DNA of 64,000 nucleotides from Phymorhynchus buccinoides (Eukaryota; Mollusca; Gastropoda; Neogastropoda; Raphitomidae), in assembly GCA_017654935.2 (NCBI GenBank), contig CM065699.1:46168743-46232742 (forward strand), given 5' to 3'. A program made the position numbers and the translations under genes. Under the pieces are notes generated by a model. It did no database searches. It worked only from the letters and a program-made list of their open reading frames with translations, and was not told the DNA's origin. Numbering within the stretch: the stretch's first letter is position 1; every line of letters starts with the position of its first letter. This document shows positions 44,520 through 55,767 of this stretch, piece after piece.

Positions 44520-46285
44520 GACACCATCACAAGTCTAGTGATGCCATGAAAGGAAGAAAGGATAGTCCAGTGACACCATCATCATCAAGTCATGCTGGAA
44601 AGGAGTGAGGATAGTCACAGTGACACCATCCCCAGCAAGTCATGCATGGAGGAAGAAAGGATAGTCACAGTGACGCCATCACCAGCAAGTGATAGCATGT
44701 GAAAGGAAGAAAGAGGCATAGTCAAAGTGACACCATCACAGCAAGTCTGCCATGGAAAGGAATAAAGGAGAAGTTCACAGTGAAACCATCACCAGCAAGT
44801 CATGCATGGAAAGGAGAAAGGACTAGTCACAGTGACACCATCAGCACAGCATTCATGCATAGAAAGAGTGAGGTAGTCCAGTGACACCATACATCAGCAA
44901 GTCATGCATGGAAACGGAAGAAAGGATATCACATTGACACCATCATCTAGCAAGTCATGCATGAAAGGAAGTTGAGAATAGTCCACAGTGACACCATCAT
45001 CAGCAGTCATGCATGGAAAGGAATAAGGATAGTCACAGTGACAACCATCATCAGCAAGTCAATCATGGAAGGAAGAAATGATAGTCACAGTGACACCATC
45101 ATCATCAATCATGCATGAAGGAGTGATGATTAGTCACGTGACACCATCCCCAGCAAGTCATTCATGGAATAGGAAGAAAGGATAGGTCACAGTGACACCA
45201 TCACCAGCAAGTCAATGCATGGATAGGAAAGAAAGGATAGTCCCGTGACCACACATCATCAGCAGTCATGCATGGAAGGAAGAAAGGATAGTCGCACAGT
45301 GACACCATCACCAGCAAGTCATGCATGGAAAGTGAAGAAAGGATAGTCCAGTGCACCATCCCAGCAAGTCATGCTTGAACGGAGTGAGGATATTCACAGT
45401 TACATACATCACCAGCAAGTCAAGGATGGCATGGAAAGGAAGAAAGGATATTCACAGTACACCATCACCAGCAGTCCATCATGGAAAGAAGTGAGGTATT
45501 CACAGTGACACCATCATCATCAAGTCATGCATGGGGAAAGAACAGGATAGTCACAGTGACACCATCACCAGCCAGGTCATGCATGAAAGGAAGTGATGAT
45601 GCACAGTGACACCATCATCAGCAATCATGCATGGAAATGGAAGACAGGATAGTCACAGTGACACCCTCACACAGCAAGTCATGCATGGAAGGAAGAAGGA
45701 TAGTCACATTGACACGCATCATCAGCATAGTCATGCATGGAAAGGAAGAAAGGATTAGTCACAGTGACACATCACCAGCATCATGCATGGAAAGGAAGAA
45801 AGGATAGTCACAGTGACCATCACCACGAAGTCATGCATGGACATGAAGTGAGGATATTCACAGTGACACCATCATCAGGCAAGTCATGCATGGAAAGGAA
45901 GAAAGGATATTCACAGTGACACCATCATCAGCAGTCATGCTGGAAAGGAAGTGAAGATAGTCACAGTGACACGACATCACCAGCAAGTCATGCATGGAAA
46001 GGGAGGAAAGGATAGTCCCAGTGACACCATCACCACGTAAGTCATGCATAGAAAGGAAGTGAGGATAGTCACAAGTGACACCATCATCACAAGTCATGCA
46101 TGGAAGAAAAAGTGATAGTCACAGTGACCCACATCCAGCAAGTCATGCATGGAAAGGAGAAAGATAGTCACAGTGACACCCATCACCAGCGTCATGCATT
46201 GAAAAGGAATAAAGGATAGTCACAGTGACCCATCATCAGCAAGTCATGCATGGAAAGGAAGGAAAGGATAGTCACAGTCACAGCT
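44520..46285. repeat. Minisatellite, about 53 bp, about 33 noisy copies
   Basis: Core cagtgacaccatcatcagca followed by agtcatgcatggaaaggaag and aaaggatagtca. Nearly every unit has its own single-base insertion or deletion. The array continues, reverse-complemented, at 53,989-54,125 after the N gap, marking the junction of the inverted duplication. Confidence 0.95.
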
Positions 46286-47334
46286 AGTGTATGTGCTACA
46301 AAGACGCACGGGCATCCCCCACTGTGCTGAATCTAATATAATTCGCATTAAAAATAAGTAAAAAAGATGTGGACCCAGCACCACTAAGTATACAAATTAA
46401 CGTCGTTCAAGTCGTTCCGGCCATATATGTCCGGAATAAATAGATAAAACTGTCAAATTTTATGCTTTGCTTCAAGGGAAGTAAATCTGTGTACACACCA
46501 TACCTTGGTCCTTCTAAACTCGATTCACTCCTTAGACCACCATTTTGCCTCTAAATTTTGCTTTTGTAGTGGTTTGTTGTGGTAACCAATCGGTGTAGGT
46601 TTTTCTATATAAAGTTCTATATAGATAAAATAGTCTGATCTACCACTTCCTATGTCTAAACCTGAAGTAAAAACCGGTAATCTCTATCAGTTCTCCTTTT
46701 GTTTATGTATGCTTTGTTTGTGTGTCTGGATGGATGTTTGTGAGTTTATTTAATATCAAAATTGTTGTCGATGCGTAACGATTTCAGTGTCGAAAATAGA
46801 CCATTCTAAGAAAATTGTAGTTAAAAACTTCAGACATTCTCTTTCAATGATATAAGAACCAGTCTTGTATCTTTTTCCCCGCTTTGAGTTTAGCTTTACT
46901 CGAGTAGTAAGGGTGACGGTCGGCACATACTTGAGAAATCACTGCTTAAAGTTTAAGCCTTTCTTAAGAAAATGCATCAACCTACTCATCTTAAAGACAC
47001 TTTTTTGGAGCAGTTTAGAAACTAACTAGATTGTCCTTTATAAATATGAAAGATGGATATTCAGATGAGCACGAACACCCATAGCTCAAACGGTGATTAA
47101 AGATGAAGAATTTGACTTTGCAAGCCTGTCGTGAGAACTAACCCAGCGACTTACTTGTCCCTTTCGTGGTGCTGGGTCACATATTTACCATTGAAGGGGC
47201 AACTCAATTTGTGCTAAAAGCGACCCCTACCACGCTACCCCCCAGCCTGACATAACATCAATAACAGAATATTACATTGGTGATTCTACAAAATCCCTCG
47301 GAAAAACATGAAAAGCAAGAGTCCCAGGGGGCTG
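46286..47334. other. Unassigned sequence between the arms
   Basis: No exon, element or repeat recognised. Confidence 0.45.
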
Positions 47335-47680
47335 CCCAGTCCCCACTGTTGTGGGTTCCCGTGTGATAACGGGGTATCTTGCCGTAAAATAGTTCCCCAC
47401 CTTCTGGAAGTTCTGTGCTTGTAGCTTCCTCTAATCTGCCAACTCCTTTGACTATGCCTTTTCCCTTTGCTTTCTATCTCATACTATCTTTCTGACTGAT
47501 CAATATTGGCCTCCTGCCTTTAAAAATAAAAGAAGCTCCAAATAATTTTTCTCCTTTGAGCTCATCGAAATCGGAATGTGTTTTGGCTGTACGCAGCGGG
47601 AGACCATGGAACTGAAAACCGACACCATACGTACCTTAACCATTATGGCCTTATGGCCTTGGAACGCATAAGAAGAAGAC
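47335..47680 (+). mobile_element. Copy of the dispersed SINE-like element
   Basis: Contains ccaccttctggaagttctgt, cttttccctttgctttctat, tgtacgcagcggg and the agaagaagac tail, closely matching 17,090-17,398. Confidence 0.85.
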
Positions 47681-47777
47681 GTTTGTGGGGGTTGGAGGAA
47701 ACGAAATTCTTCCCTGAATGCTGAAGAAAAACATTGCTAAAGGGATCTGACAACTCTCTCCTGAAACAAAGCACAGG

Positions 47778-47790
47778 GAAGGGGGGGGGT

Positions 47791-47832
<42 letters not shown>

Positions 47833-47855
47833 CGGGGGGGGGGGGGGGGGGGTGG

Positions 47856-47923
<68 letters not shown>

Positions 47924-47938
47924 GGGGGGGGGGGGGGG

Positions 47939-47969
<31 letters not shown>

Positions 47970-47970
47970 T

Positions 47971-48007
<37 letters not shown>

Positions 48008-48104
48008 GGGGGGGGGGGGAGTGGGGGGGGGGGGGGGGGGGGGGGGGGGAGGGGGGGGGGGGGGGGGGGGGGGGGGTGGGAGGGGGGGGGGGGGGGGGGG
48101 GGGG

Positions 48105-48158
<54 letters not shown>

Positions 48159-48244
48159 GGGGGGGGGGGGGGGGGGGGGGGGGGGGGTGGGGGGGGGGGG
48201 GGTGGGGGGGGGGGGTGGGGGGGGGGGGGGGGGGGGGGGGGGGG
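47778..48244. repeat. 467-bp poly-G tract, probable artefact
   Basis: G almost throughout with scattered single T, A or C. Gly-rich and Pro-rich ORFs over it have no meaning. A tract of this length and purity is not a known stable genomic structure; it more likely comes from reads or polishing. Confidence 0.9.
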
Positions 48245-48845
48245 TATGGTAAGACACAACATGGGATGTTGGGAAAGTGGAGTTTGAATCCTGGAATCAA
48301 GCACCAAGCTAAGGCGGACAGTGGCAGAGACAAGTGGATGGTAGGGACACACATGGGATGTTGGGAAAGGGGAGGTTGATCTGAAACAAAGCACCAACTA
48401 AGGCAGGACAATGGGCAGATGACAAGTGGAGGTAGGGACACACCATGGGATGTTGGGAAAGGGGAGGTTGATCCTTGAATCAAAGCACCAAGCTAAGGCA
48501 GGACATGCAGAGACAGGGGAGGTAAGGACACAACATGGATGTTTGGGAAGGGGAGTTGATCCTGGAATCAAGCACCAAGCAAGCAGGACTGGCAAGACAA
48601 GTGGGGGTAGGGACAACAAACCTCGGGATGTTGGGAAAGTGAGTGATCCTGGAAACACAGCCCAAGCTAAGGCAGGGACACGGTCAGAGACAGGTGGTGG
48701 CCAGGGACACAACATGGGATGTTGGAAGTGTAGGTTGATCCCTGGAAACAAAGCACCAGCGAAGGCGGACAACGGTCTAGAGACAGGTTGGGTGGCCAGG
48801 GACACATTATGGGATGTGGGCGAAAGGGGGGGTGATCCCTTTTTT
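48245..48845. repeat. About 90-bp minisatellite, noisy
   Basis: Seven units with gacacaacatgggatgttgg, gttgatcctggaatcaaagc and accaagctaaggcaggacaa. Individual copies differ by indels. Confidence 0.92.
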
Positions 48846-48985
48846 TTTAAATTAAAACACTGCCGGCAGGCAGAGACCCTGTTAAAAAACCCCCCCCCAA
48901 AAAAACCCAACTTATTTCAGGCACATAGGTTGATAGAGAACAACCTAGGCGTTAAGATCAAAAGCGAGGAAATTACGGCCGCACC

Positions 48986-49092
48986 TGAGCAGTTTGTTGT
49001 GGAACTGGTTTGAAGGAGGGCCATTGTGATCAACCCTCCCCCAGGCCGGCCCGAGAGGAGTAGAACACCTGCAGACACGCCTCAATCCACAC
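48986..49092 (-). CDS. SLC6 transporter exon, TM6
   Basis: Minus-strand reading, allowing for three indels in short homopolymers, gives VWIEACLQVFYSS, AGLG-L-T-A and SFNQFHNNCS before a gtgcgg donor. These correspond to the family's VWxDAxxQxFFSLxxGxGGLIxxxSYNxFHNNC. GGLIT-like wording is closest to the glycine transporter branch. The 5' border is odd: immediately before GTGTGG lies gatgtggaag preceded by ttgaattgaa repeats, not a pyrimidine tract, so an insertion seems to touch the acceptor. Frame breaks are probably sequencing errors. Confidence 0.75.
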
Positions 49093-49430
49093 CTTCCACA
49101 TCAATTCAGTTCAATTCAATTCATTTAGTGTCTTCACAAAAAGCTAAGAAATTTGCTGCCTGGCAGCACATTTTTATAAGTAATAATACCATGGCACAAG
49201 TAATGTTTAGGAAGCAACTTAAATAAGACAACACATTTTAAACACGAACACAGGCACCCACACCAACACAATCCAATTATGTACTGTTTCAGACAAATAT
49301 GCAATAAATTATAAGTATTATTAGTGCTATTACTTGTGAAAGCAAACAATTTGACATCAACACACACAAACACACAACACACCACACACACACACACGCA
49401 CAGCACACCTTTGAGCTATCAGTTAGAATA
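49093..49430 (-). mobile_element. Possible LINE/SINE 3' end with ttcaa tail, and CA repeats
   Basis: ttcagttcaattcaattcat next to gtcttcacaaaaagctaaga resembles the tandem-tailed 3' ends of the LINEs at 117 and 27,065. Body unclear. CA-rich to 49,405. Confidence 0.4.
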
Positions 49431-49879
49431 AAAATTAAAATCAGAGCATAGAACTTAGAAAAACTTACACTGAGCTAAAATCATTTATGACAAGTATAAT
49501 TGAGTATTCATTCAGAAATGAATAAAGTAATGAAACTCACACATCTCCGGTTTTGCTAAAAAGACTAATCAAATAAGGTTCTTATAAACTATTATTAATA
49601 GCAATACACCAACCATAAAATATAAATCCACCTAAAGGATGCCATCCCAGAAGATGTTAATCCAACAGAGTTTTTAATATGAAATTTCACACAACACAAC
49701 AAGAGCAAAACTGAGGTACAAAACCAACAAACCTTTTCACAATAAAAGGCAATAAATCAATGAACCATAATCTGTAGATGATAATAAGAAAAATAAATCA
49801 CATATGATAAACCATCAATAACATAATTCCCCCCACCATCATCCCCACACACATTTCTCTACTCTGCTCTCTCTCCAAC
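49431..49879. other. Unassigned AT-rich sequence
   Basis: No exon or repeat recognised. Confidence 0.45.
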
Positions 49880-50225
49880 CACTCTCTTCTTCTTCTTCTT
49901 TCTGCGTTCCCCAGGCCATATGCCCATAATGGGTAAGGTACGGATGTGTCCCGTTTTCAGTTTTTTCACTGGTCCTCCCCACTGCGTACAAGCCGGCACA
50001 TTCAGATTTCGAGGAGCTCAATGGAGACACAAATATTTGTAAGATTTTTTTGAAAAAAGGCGGAGAATGGGTGGCCAATAGTCATAGATAGTAATGATAG
50101 AAAACAAGGAGAAAAGGCAGAGTCAAAGAGAGTTACCAGATTAGAGGAGTTACAGCACAGAAACGTCGACAGAAGGTGGGGGAACTATTTTTTCAAAAGA
50201 CCCCCGTTGTCCCCACGGGGACAAC
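49880..50225 (-). mobile_element. Copy of the dispersed SINE-like element, minus orientation
   Basis: cttcttcttctttctgcgtt, gcccataatgggtaaggta and aaaggcagagtcaaagagag reverse-match 17,090-17,398. Confidence 0.85.
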
Positions 50226-50269
50226 CCTCTTCAAAGTAAATAAATAACTCACACAAGTAAAATCGAACT

Positions 50270-50640
50270 CACATCACACACACACCACACACACACACAC
50301 ACACACACCACACAACACACACACACACACACACACACACTTTCAAGCAAACACATCTTGGCAACCTGGGGTGGCAAAAATACATAAAAAGCATGACATT
50401 ATTTACATAAAACTATTTATAAAACGCAAATAAAATTGACAAGAATCATCACCCCACCCTCACTGCTTCGTGCACAGGACTGAATCATTGATATCACACA
50501 CACAGACACACACAGACACACACACACACAACACACACACACACACCCGGCCACACACAACACACACACAGGTGCACACACCACAACACGACTCTCTCTC
50601 TATCTCTTTCACACCAAACAAACAGACACACACCCACACA
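50270..50640. repeat. (CA)n microsatellites
   Basis: CA tracts at 50,275-50,341 and 50,495-50,645, with about 120 bp of unassigned sequence between. Confidence 0.95.
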
Positions 50641-50724
50641 CAAGCTTGTTGCCTTGTGCTTGTTCCTCACACGACCTTCACGACGGATGTTTGAGCAGGT
50701 GCACTGCATTGGGAGGTAGACCGC

Positions 50725-51340
50725 CGGAATCATCATCATCATTGTCATCATCATCATCATCATTATCCCTCATCACCATCATCATCCATCCTCATCACCA
50801 TCATCAATTGTCATCATCTCATCTAATCATCAACATCATCATCATCATCACCATCATTATCACCATCATCATCATCATCATCATCATCGTCATCATCATC
50901 ACTATTATCATCATCATCGTCATCCTCTCTCATCACCATCGTCATCTGTCAGCATCATCACCATCATCTCATCCCCATCATTATCATCATCGTCATCACA
51001 AACTTCAAAAAAAATCATCATCATGTCATCTCGTCATCATCATAGTCATCATCATCATCATTGTCGTCATCATCATCATCATCGAGCACCATCATCATTG
51101 TCATCATCATCATATCATCATCGTCCATCATCATCAATATCATGGACGTCGTCGTCATCATCATAGTCATCAGCATTATCGATCATCATCGTCATCATCA
51201 TCATCATCATCATCATCTTGTCATCATCATCATCATCATCTCGTCCGTCATCACTTAATACACCATCATCATTGTCCCTCGTTATCATCATTGTCATCAT
51301 CATCTCATATTGTTATCATCATCGTTATCATCATCTCAAC
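50725..51340. repeat. (ATC)n trinucleotide tract
   Basis: Imperfect ATC repeats of about 600 bp followed by (CA)n to 51,430. Confidence 0.97.
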
Positions 51341-51365
51341 ATCACACACGCACACACACACTCAC

Positions 51366-51396
<31 letters not shown>

Positions 51397-51690
51397 CACG
51401 CACAGATGCACCACACACACACACACAGAGGGTAATATCTATATTCATTCCACCTTCCTTCGCTCACTCCCTAGCCTTAGGGTTTATACAACATTACATG
51501 CACAATCCGCAAGCTCCGTAAAGAAACCCCAATACACTTATGAGAAATAAGTGGCGGGGATTACGCATTCACTATTGTATGTCCACACTCCTTCCGCTTA
51601 TATTTTGTGCGTCTCGCTTTACCCCCCTGCCCTCTTTCTTCTCCCCCCCCCCCCCCAACTCCCTATCCATCCCAGCAGCCTGTTACTCAC

Positions 51691-51829
51691 AGAGAAGCTC
51701 CGGCGTCTGGAGAAGTCGGGTTTTTATGAAGAACAGAATGCCGTCTGCGGCCCCCGGCCGCGAAATGCCCCCTCACCATAGAATAGGGTCCGCAGCAACG
51801 TAGGGCAACAGCGCCGTCACATACACCAC
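51691..51829 (-). CDS. SLC6 transporter exon, TM5
   Basis: Reads VVYVTALLPYV, then, with two indels corrected by comparison to neighbouring partial copies, LLTLFLVRGA, RPGAADGILFFIKPDF and SRRRSFS, up to donor ttctct|gtgagt. This equals the family's VVYFTATFPYxxLxxLLxRGxTLPGAxxGIxFYLxPDxxxL. 139 nt. The acceptor is best seen in the partial copies (gttatgttattggacag). Confidence 0.8.
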
Positions 51830-51894
51830 CGTCATAACATAACTCAATATATACACCATCATTTACATTAAAGCAGACATACACCAGGAGTAGT

Positions 51895-52265
51895 TGTGGC
51901 CCCCCTCACCAGAAATAGGTCAACCAGAACGTAGGGGCAACAGCGCCGTCACATACCACTCACCTGTCCAATAACATAACTATAATATATACAACAATCA
52001 TTTACATTACAGCAGTACATACACCAGGAGTAGTGTGGCCCCCCTCACTCAGAAATAGGGTCAGCAGCAAAGCAACGTAGGGCACAGCGCCAGTCACATG
52101 CAACACCTGTATAACACAGTGATAATATAAACAACAATCATTTACATTTACAGTAAGACATACACTAGGAGTAGCGCATTGGCCCCCCCCCCCCCCCCCC
52201 CCCACCATAAATAATGTGAGCAGGAACTGCATGGTAATAAACACACCTGTAAAACACAATAAATA
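51895..52265 (-). repeat. Partial tandem copies of the TM5 exon start
   Basis: Three units (about 51,895-51,970, 52,025-52,110, 52,180-52,250), each with intron end plus VYVTALLPYV, then LLTLFLV. They duplicate the acceptor and the first ~60 coding bases. A poly-C run interrupts the last unit. Confidence 0.8.
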
Positions 52266-52313
52266 ACAATATCATTTACATTAATAAGACAGTGTCACAT
52301 ACATCTGGGAGTA

Positions 52314-53280
52314 GCAGAGCCACCTTGCCCAGTGACTTCCACTCCCCTGATGAGGCAAAGGGCAGACTCAGCAGCCAGGGGTGACCTACCTTTCCCAGTG
52401 ACTTCACCTCCCCTGTGAGGCAAAGTGGATATCAGCAGCCAGGAGTGACCTACCTTGCCCAGTGCTTCACTCCCCTGATGGGCAAAGGGGAGACCCAGCA
52501 GGCCAGGAGTGACCTACCTTGCCCAGTGGCTTCACTCCTCCTTATGAGGCAAAGGTAACCAGCAGCCAGAGTGACCTACCTTGCACAGTGACTTCCCTCC
52601 CCTGCTGAGGCAAAACAAAGGGAGACCCAGAAGCCAGTAGTAGACCTACCTTGCCCAGTGACTTACTCCCCTGATGAGGCAAAACAAAGGGACGACCAGC
52701 AGGCCAAGGAGTGACTCTACCCTTGCCCAGTGGATCCTTCACTCCCCTGATGAGGCAAACAAGAGGGATACCACACATGGCCAGGAGTGACTACCTTGCC
52801 ACAGTGCCTTCACTCCCCTGATGAGGCAAACAAGAGACCAGCAAGCCAGGAGTGACCTACCTTGCCCAGTACTTTCCATCCCCATTTGATGCAACAAGGG
52901 GCGACCAGCAGCCAGGAGGTGACCTAACCTTCCCAGTGACTTCACCTCCCTGATGATGCAACAAGGGAGACCAGCAGCCAGGAGTGACCTACCTTGCCAG
53001 TGACTCACACTCTCCCGAGAGGCAAAGGGAGACCGCATCCAGGATGACCTACCTTGCCCAGTGATTCACTCCCTCTGTGAGGCACAACAAAGGGAGACCA
53101 GCAGCCAGGGATTGACCTACCTTGCCCAGACTTTCACTACCTGATGAGGCAAACAAAGGGAGACCAGCAGCCAGGAAGTGACCTACCTTGCCCATTGACT
53201 TCACTCCACTGATGAGGTCAAAAGGGAGACCAGCAGCATGCCACCGCAACAAGAGGGGCGCTGTGGTTCAAAGCTGAAGA
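52314..53280 (-). CDS. SLC6 transporter exon TM4 with 14-fold repeated 3' end
   Basis: A unit of about 62-68 bp repeated about 14 times. On the minus strand each reads WSPFVCLIRGVKSLGK and then gtaggtcactcctggctgc. The peptide is the end of TM4 (family pattern L-x-x-x-L-x-x-G-V-K-S-x-G-K) and GK is followed in phase 0 by VVYVT of the TM5 exon. The outermost copy (53,187-53,280) extends upstream into LVAVACC, so it is the only one with more of TM4. The others lack an acceptor. Thus one exon is followed by 14 possible donors. Noise prevents fixing the exon's 5' border. Confidence 0.75.
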
Positions 53281-53488
53281 CCGCCCAGGTCCGAAGTCCT
53301 AGACACTTGCCGTAGCACCTCGTGATCTTACCAGAGAGGAGAGGGAGTGAGAAGAAATTCAAATGACAAAATATTAATGTGTGGCGTCTGCCCTTGGGAA
53401 CTCAAGACGGACCTGAAAGGTTGTAAGTTAAATCATCATAGTGAAGTGAGGTACACTTGGCCTTTTAGTTTTATAATTAAGTGGAAAT
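53281..53488. other. Unassigned sequence up to the gap
   Basis: No exon recognised; expected upstream SLC6 exons (TM1-TM3) are not visible here. Confidence 0.5.
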
Positions 53489-53988
53489 NNNNNNNNNNNN
53501 NNNNNNNNNNNNNNNNNNNNNNNNNNNNNNNNNNNNNNNNNNNNNNNNNNNNNNNNNNNNNNNNNNNNNNNNNNNNNNNNNNNNNNNNNNNNNNNNNNNN
53601 NNNNNNNNNNNNNNNNNNNNNNNNNNNNNNNNNNNNNNNNNNNNNNNNNNNNNNNNNNNNNNNNNNNNNNNNNNNNNNNNNNNNNNNNNNNNNNNNNNNN
53701 NNNNNNNNNNNNNNNNNNNNNNNNNNNNNNNNNNNNNNNNNNNNNNNNNNNNNNNNNNNNNNNNNNNNNNNNNNNNNNNNNNNNNNNNNNNNNNNNNNNN
53801 NNNNNNNNNNNNNNNNNNNNNNNNNNNNNNNNNNNNNNNNNNNNNNNNNNNNNNNNNNNNNNNNNNNNNNNNNNNNNNNNNNNNNNNNNNNNNNNNNNNN
53901 NNNNNNNNNNNNNNNNNNNNNNNNNNNNNNNNNNNNNNNNNNNNNNNNNNNNNNNNNNNNNNNNNNNNNNNNNNNNNNNNNNNNNNNN
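53489..53988. other. Assembly gap, exactly 500 N
   Basis: Fixed-length N run typical of a scaffold join of unknown size. Sequence orientation changes across it. Confidence 0.99.
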
Positions 53989-54725
53989 TCTTCTTTCCTG
54001 CATGAATTGCTGTGATGGTGTCACTGTGACTATCCTCACTTTCCTTTCCATGCATGACTTGCTGATGATGGTGTCACTGTGACTATCCTTTCTTCCTTTC
54101 CATGCACACTTGCTGGTGATGTGTTCACTGTAGTTCGAGGGGCATCTGTGGGGTGCAGCATATATCTACTTCAAACTGATGATCAGATTACTAAACTAGT
54201 GGGGGTGGAAGTTCATTAACGTCGCGTATCGCTTTCACCAGGTACGACCGGTAAACCCATGGGGCCGCCGTGATCTCTTTTATACACATTTTACTCTGTT
54301 CCTTTGTAGCATCTCTCGGTACAAATAGTTCCCCCGGCCTTCTGAAATTCTGTGCTGGCAATGTCCCTCAATCTTCCAATCTCTGACTCTGCCTTTTCCT
54401 TTTCTTTTTCTGTCATGGGGATGTACCCTGGGCAAGGCATCTCCACTATTAAACTAATTCTCGCCCATCCCGCCAGAATAGTATCTGCCCCCTGTGCTAT
54501 CTGGCAGTCTATTTCCGTAACGACAGACAGGTACAACACTGTCATCACCAGTTTTTCTGCTTTATTTGGCCCATTCTGCTGCCTTGTCCTAAACACTTCC
54601 AAACGAGTTTTCTCCTTCGAGCGTCTCTGAAATTGGCGTCCTCAGTAGGTGCTACAGCACACTGTTTTAATAACGATTATGACATGACACAATATTAATG
54701 ACTGACATGAATGTTTTCACTACAG

Positions 54726-54790
54726 AGGGATGTTATGGCCCATGCCATGGCAGATGCATGACCCTCGTTACTTTGTCAAAAAAAAAGCTT
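54726..54790 (+). pseudogene. Right-arm copy of the diverged TM7 exon
   Basis: gttttcactacag acceptor, then RDVMAHAMAD in the right frame after an initial AGG, and decay into an A run. It mirrors 43,812-43,905. Confidence 0.55.
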
Positions 54791-54853
54791 TCAGGTGTGT
54801 CAACATGACTGTTAATTGTCTTCTCTCCTCTTTCTCTCTCTTCTCCTCTCTCA

Positions 54854-54897
<44 letters not shown>

Positions 54898-55299
54898 GTT
54901 CTGTCAGTCAGTCTCTCTCTCTCTCTGTGTTTAAAATGTGCACCTTCTAAGTTCCGTAATATTTTAATGATAATTTTTTGGTTGGTATAACGAAATTGGA
55001 AACAAAAGGGTGAATACTCTCTTTCTAGTTAACTCCCCTTCCCCCACCTCAAGTTGATTACGATACCAATCACCTACAGAGAAAGAAAGTATTCACACCT
55101 TTGTTTTCAATTCACGTTATCTCCTTTCTTGGCCTCACTATTTCATCTTTGGTTGTATAATTTTGTTTTCACACGTTTGATTAATGTTCTGTCGTTATGT
55201 TGTATCTCTGTCCATGTTGTTGCCCCTAACTGAATTTCTCTTTGGAGTTATTAAAGTATACTTGAACCTTAACTTGAACTGATTATTATTACTGACACT

Positions 55300-55767
55300 A
55301 GCCAAGGACGCCCTAATTGGCACAAAGTTGAACGGCATGACCAGTCTGTGTGGTGGGTTTTGTCATCTCATATGCCATCGACATGACTGGTTAATATTAT
55401 TACTGACAGAGATGCATGATCGGAGGCCATGCGGACGGCCTGACCAGTCTGTGTGGTTGTTTGTCATCCTCAATATGTCCATCACATGACTGTTAATAAT
55501 TTTTTTTTTTTAAAAAAAATTAATGACAGAGATTGCCATGAATCAGGGGCCATGGCGGACGGCTGACCAGTCCTGTGTGGTGGGTTTTGTCATCCTCAAT
55601 ATCCATCATCACAACATGACTGTTATATTATTACTGACAGGAGATGCCCATGATCGGGGCCATGCTGACGGCCTGACCAGTCTGTACGGGGGGTTTTGTC
55701 ATCTTCAGCGTGGTGGGGCTTCATGGCCAAGAGGCCAACACCACCGTCTACAATGTGGCTACCCAGG
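55300..55767 (+). CDS. Right-arm copy of the SLC6 TM7 exon and its partial repeats
   Basis: The complete exon is 55,641-55,767: MIGAM-ADGLTSLYGGF, VIFSVVG-FMAKEANTT and VYNVATQ, then gtacgta. Partial copies start at about 55,305 (with Asn at the Na1 position: KLNGMTSLCGGF), 55,410 and 55,530. One extra G in a ggggggg run breaks the raw frame. Confidence 0.8.

Noticed and set aside
47643..48483. Gly-rich and Pro-rich proteins over 170-248 codons
   Set aside because: Poly-G tract translations, probably from an artefact.
48911..49013. Plus-strand exon ending AHRLIENNLGVKIKSEEIT behind a cag acceptor
   Set aside because: It overlaps, antisense, the SLC6 TM6 exon, whose HNNC end is recognisable; the plus-strand frame stops just after.
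53347..54055. ORFs across the N run
   Set aside because: Translation of gap characters.
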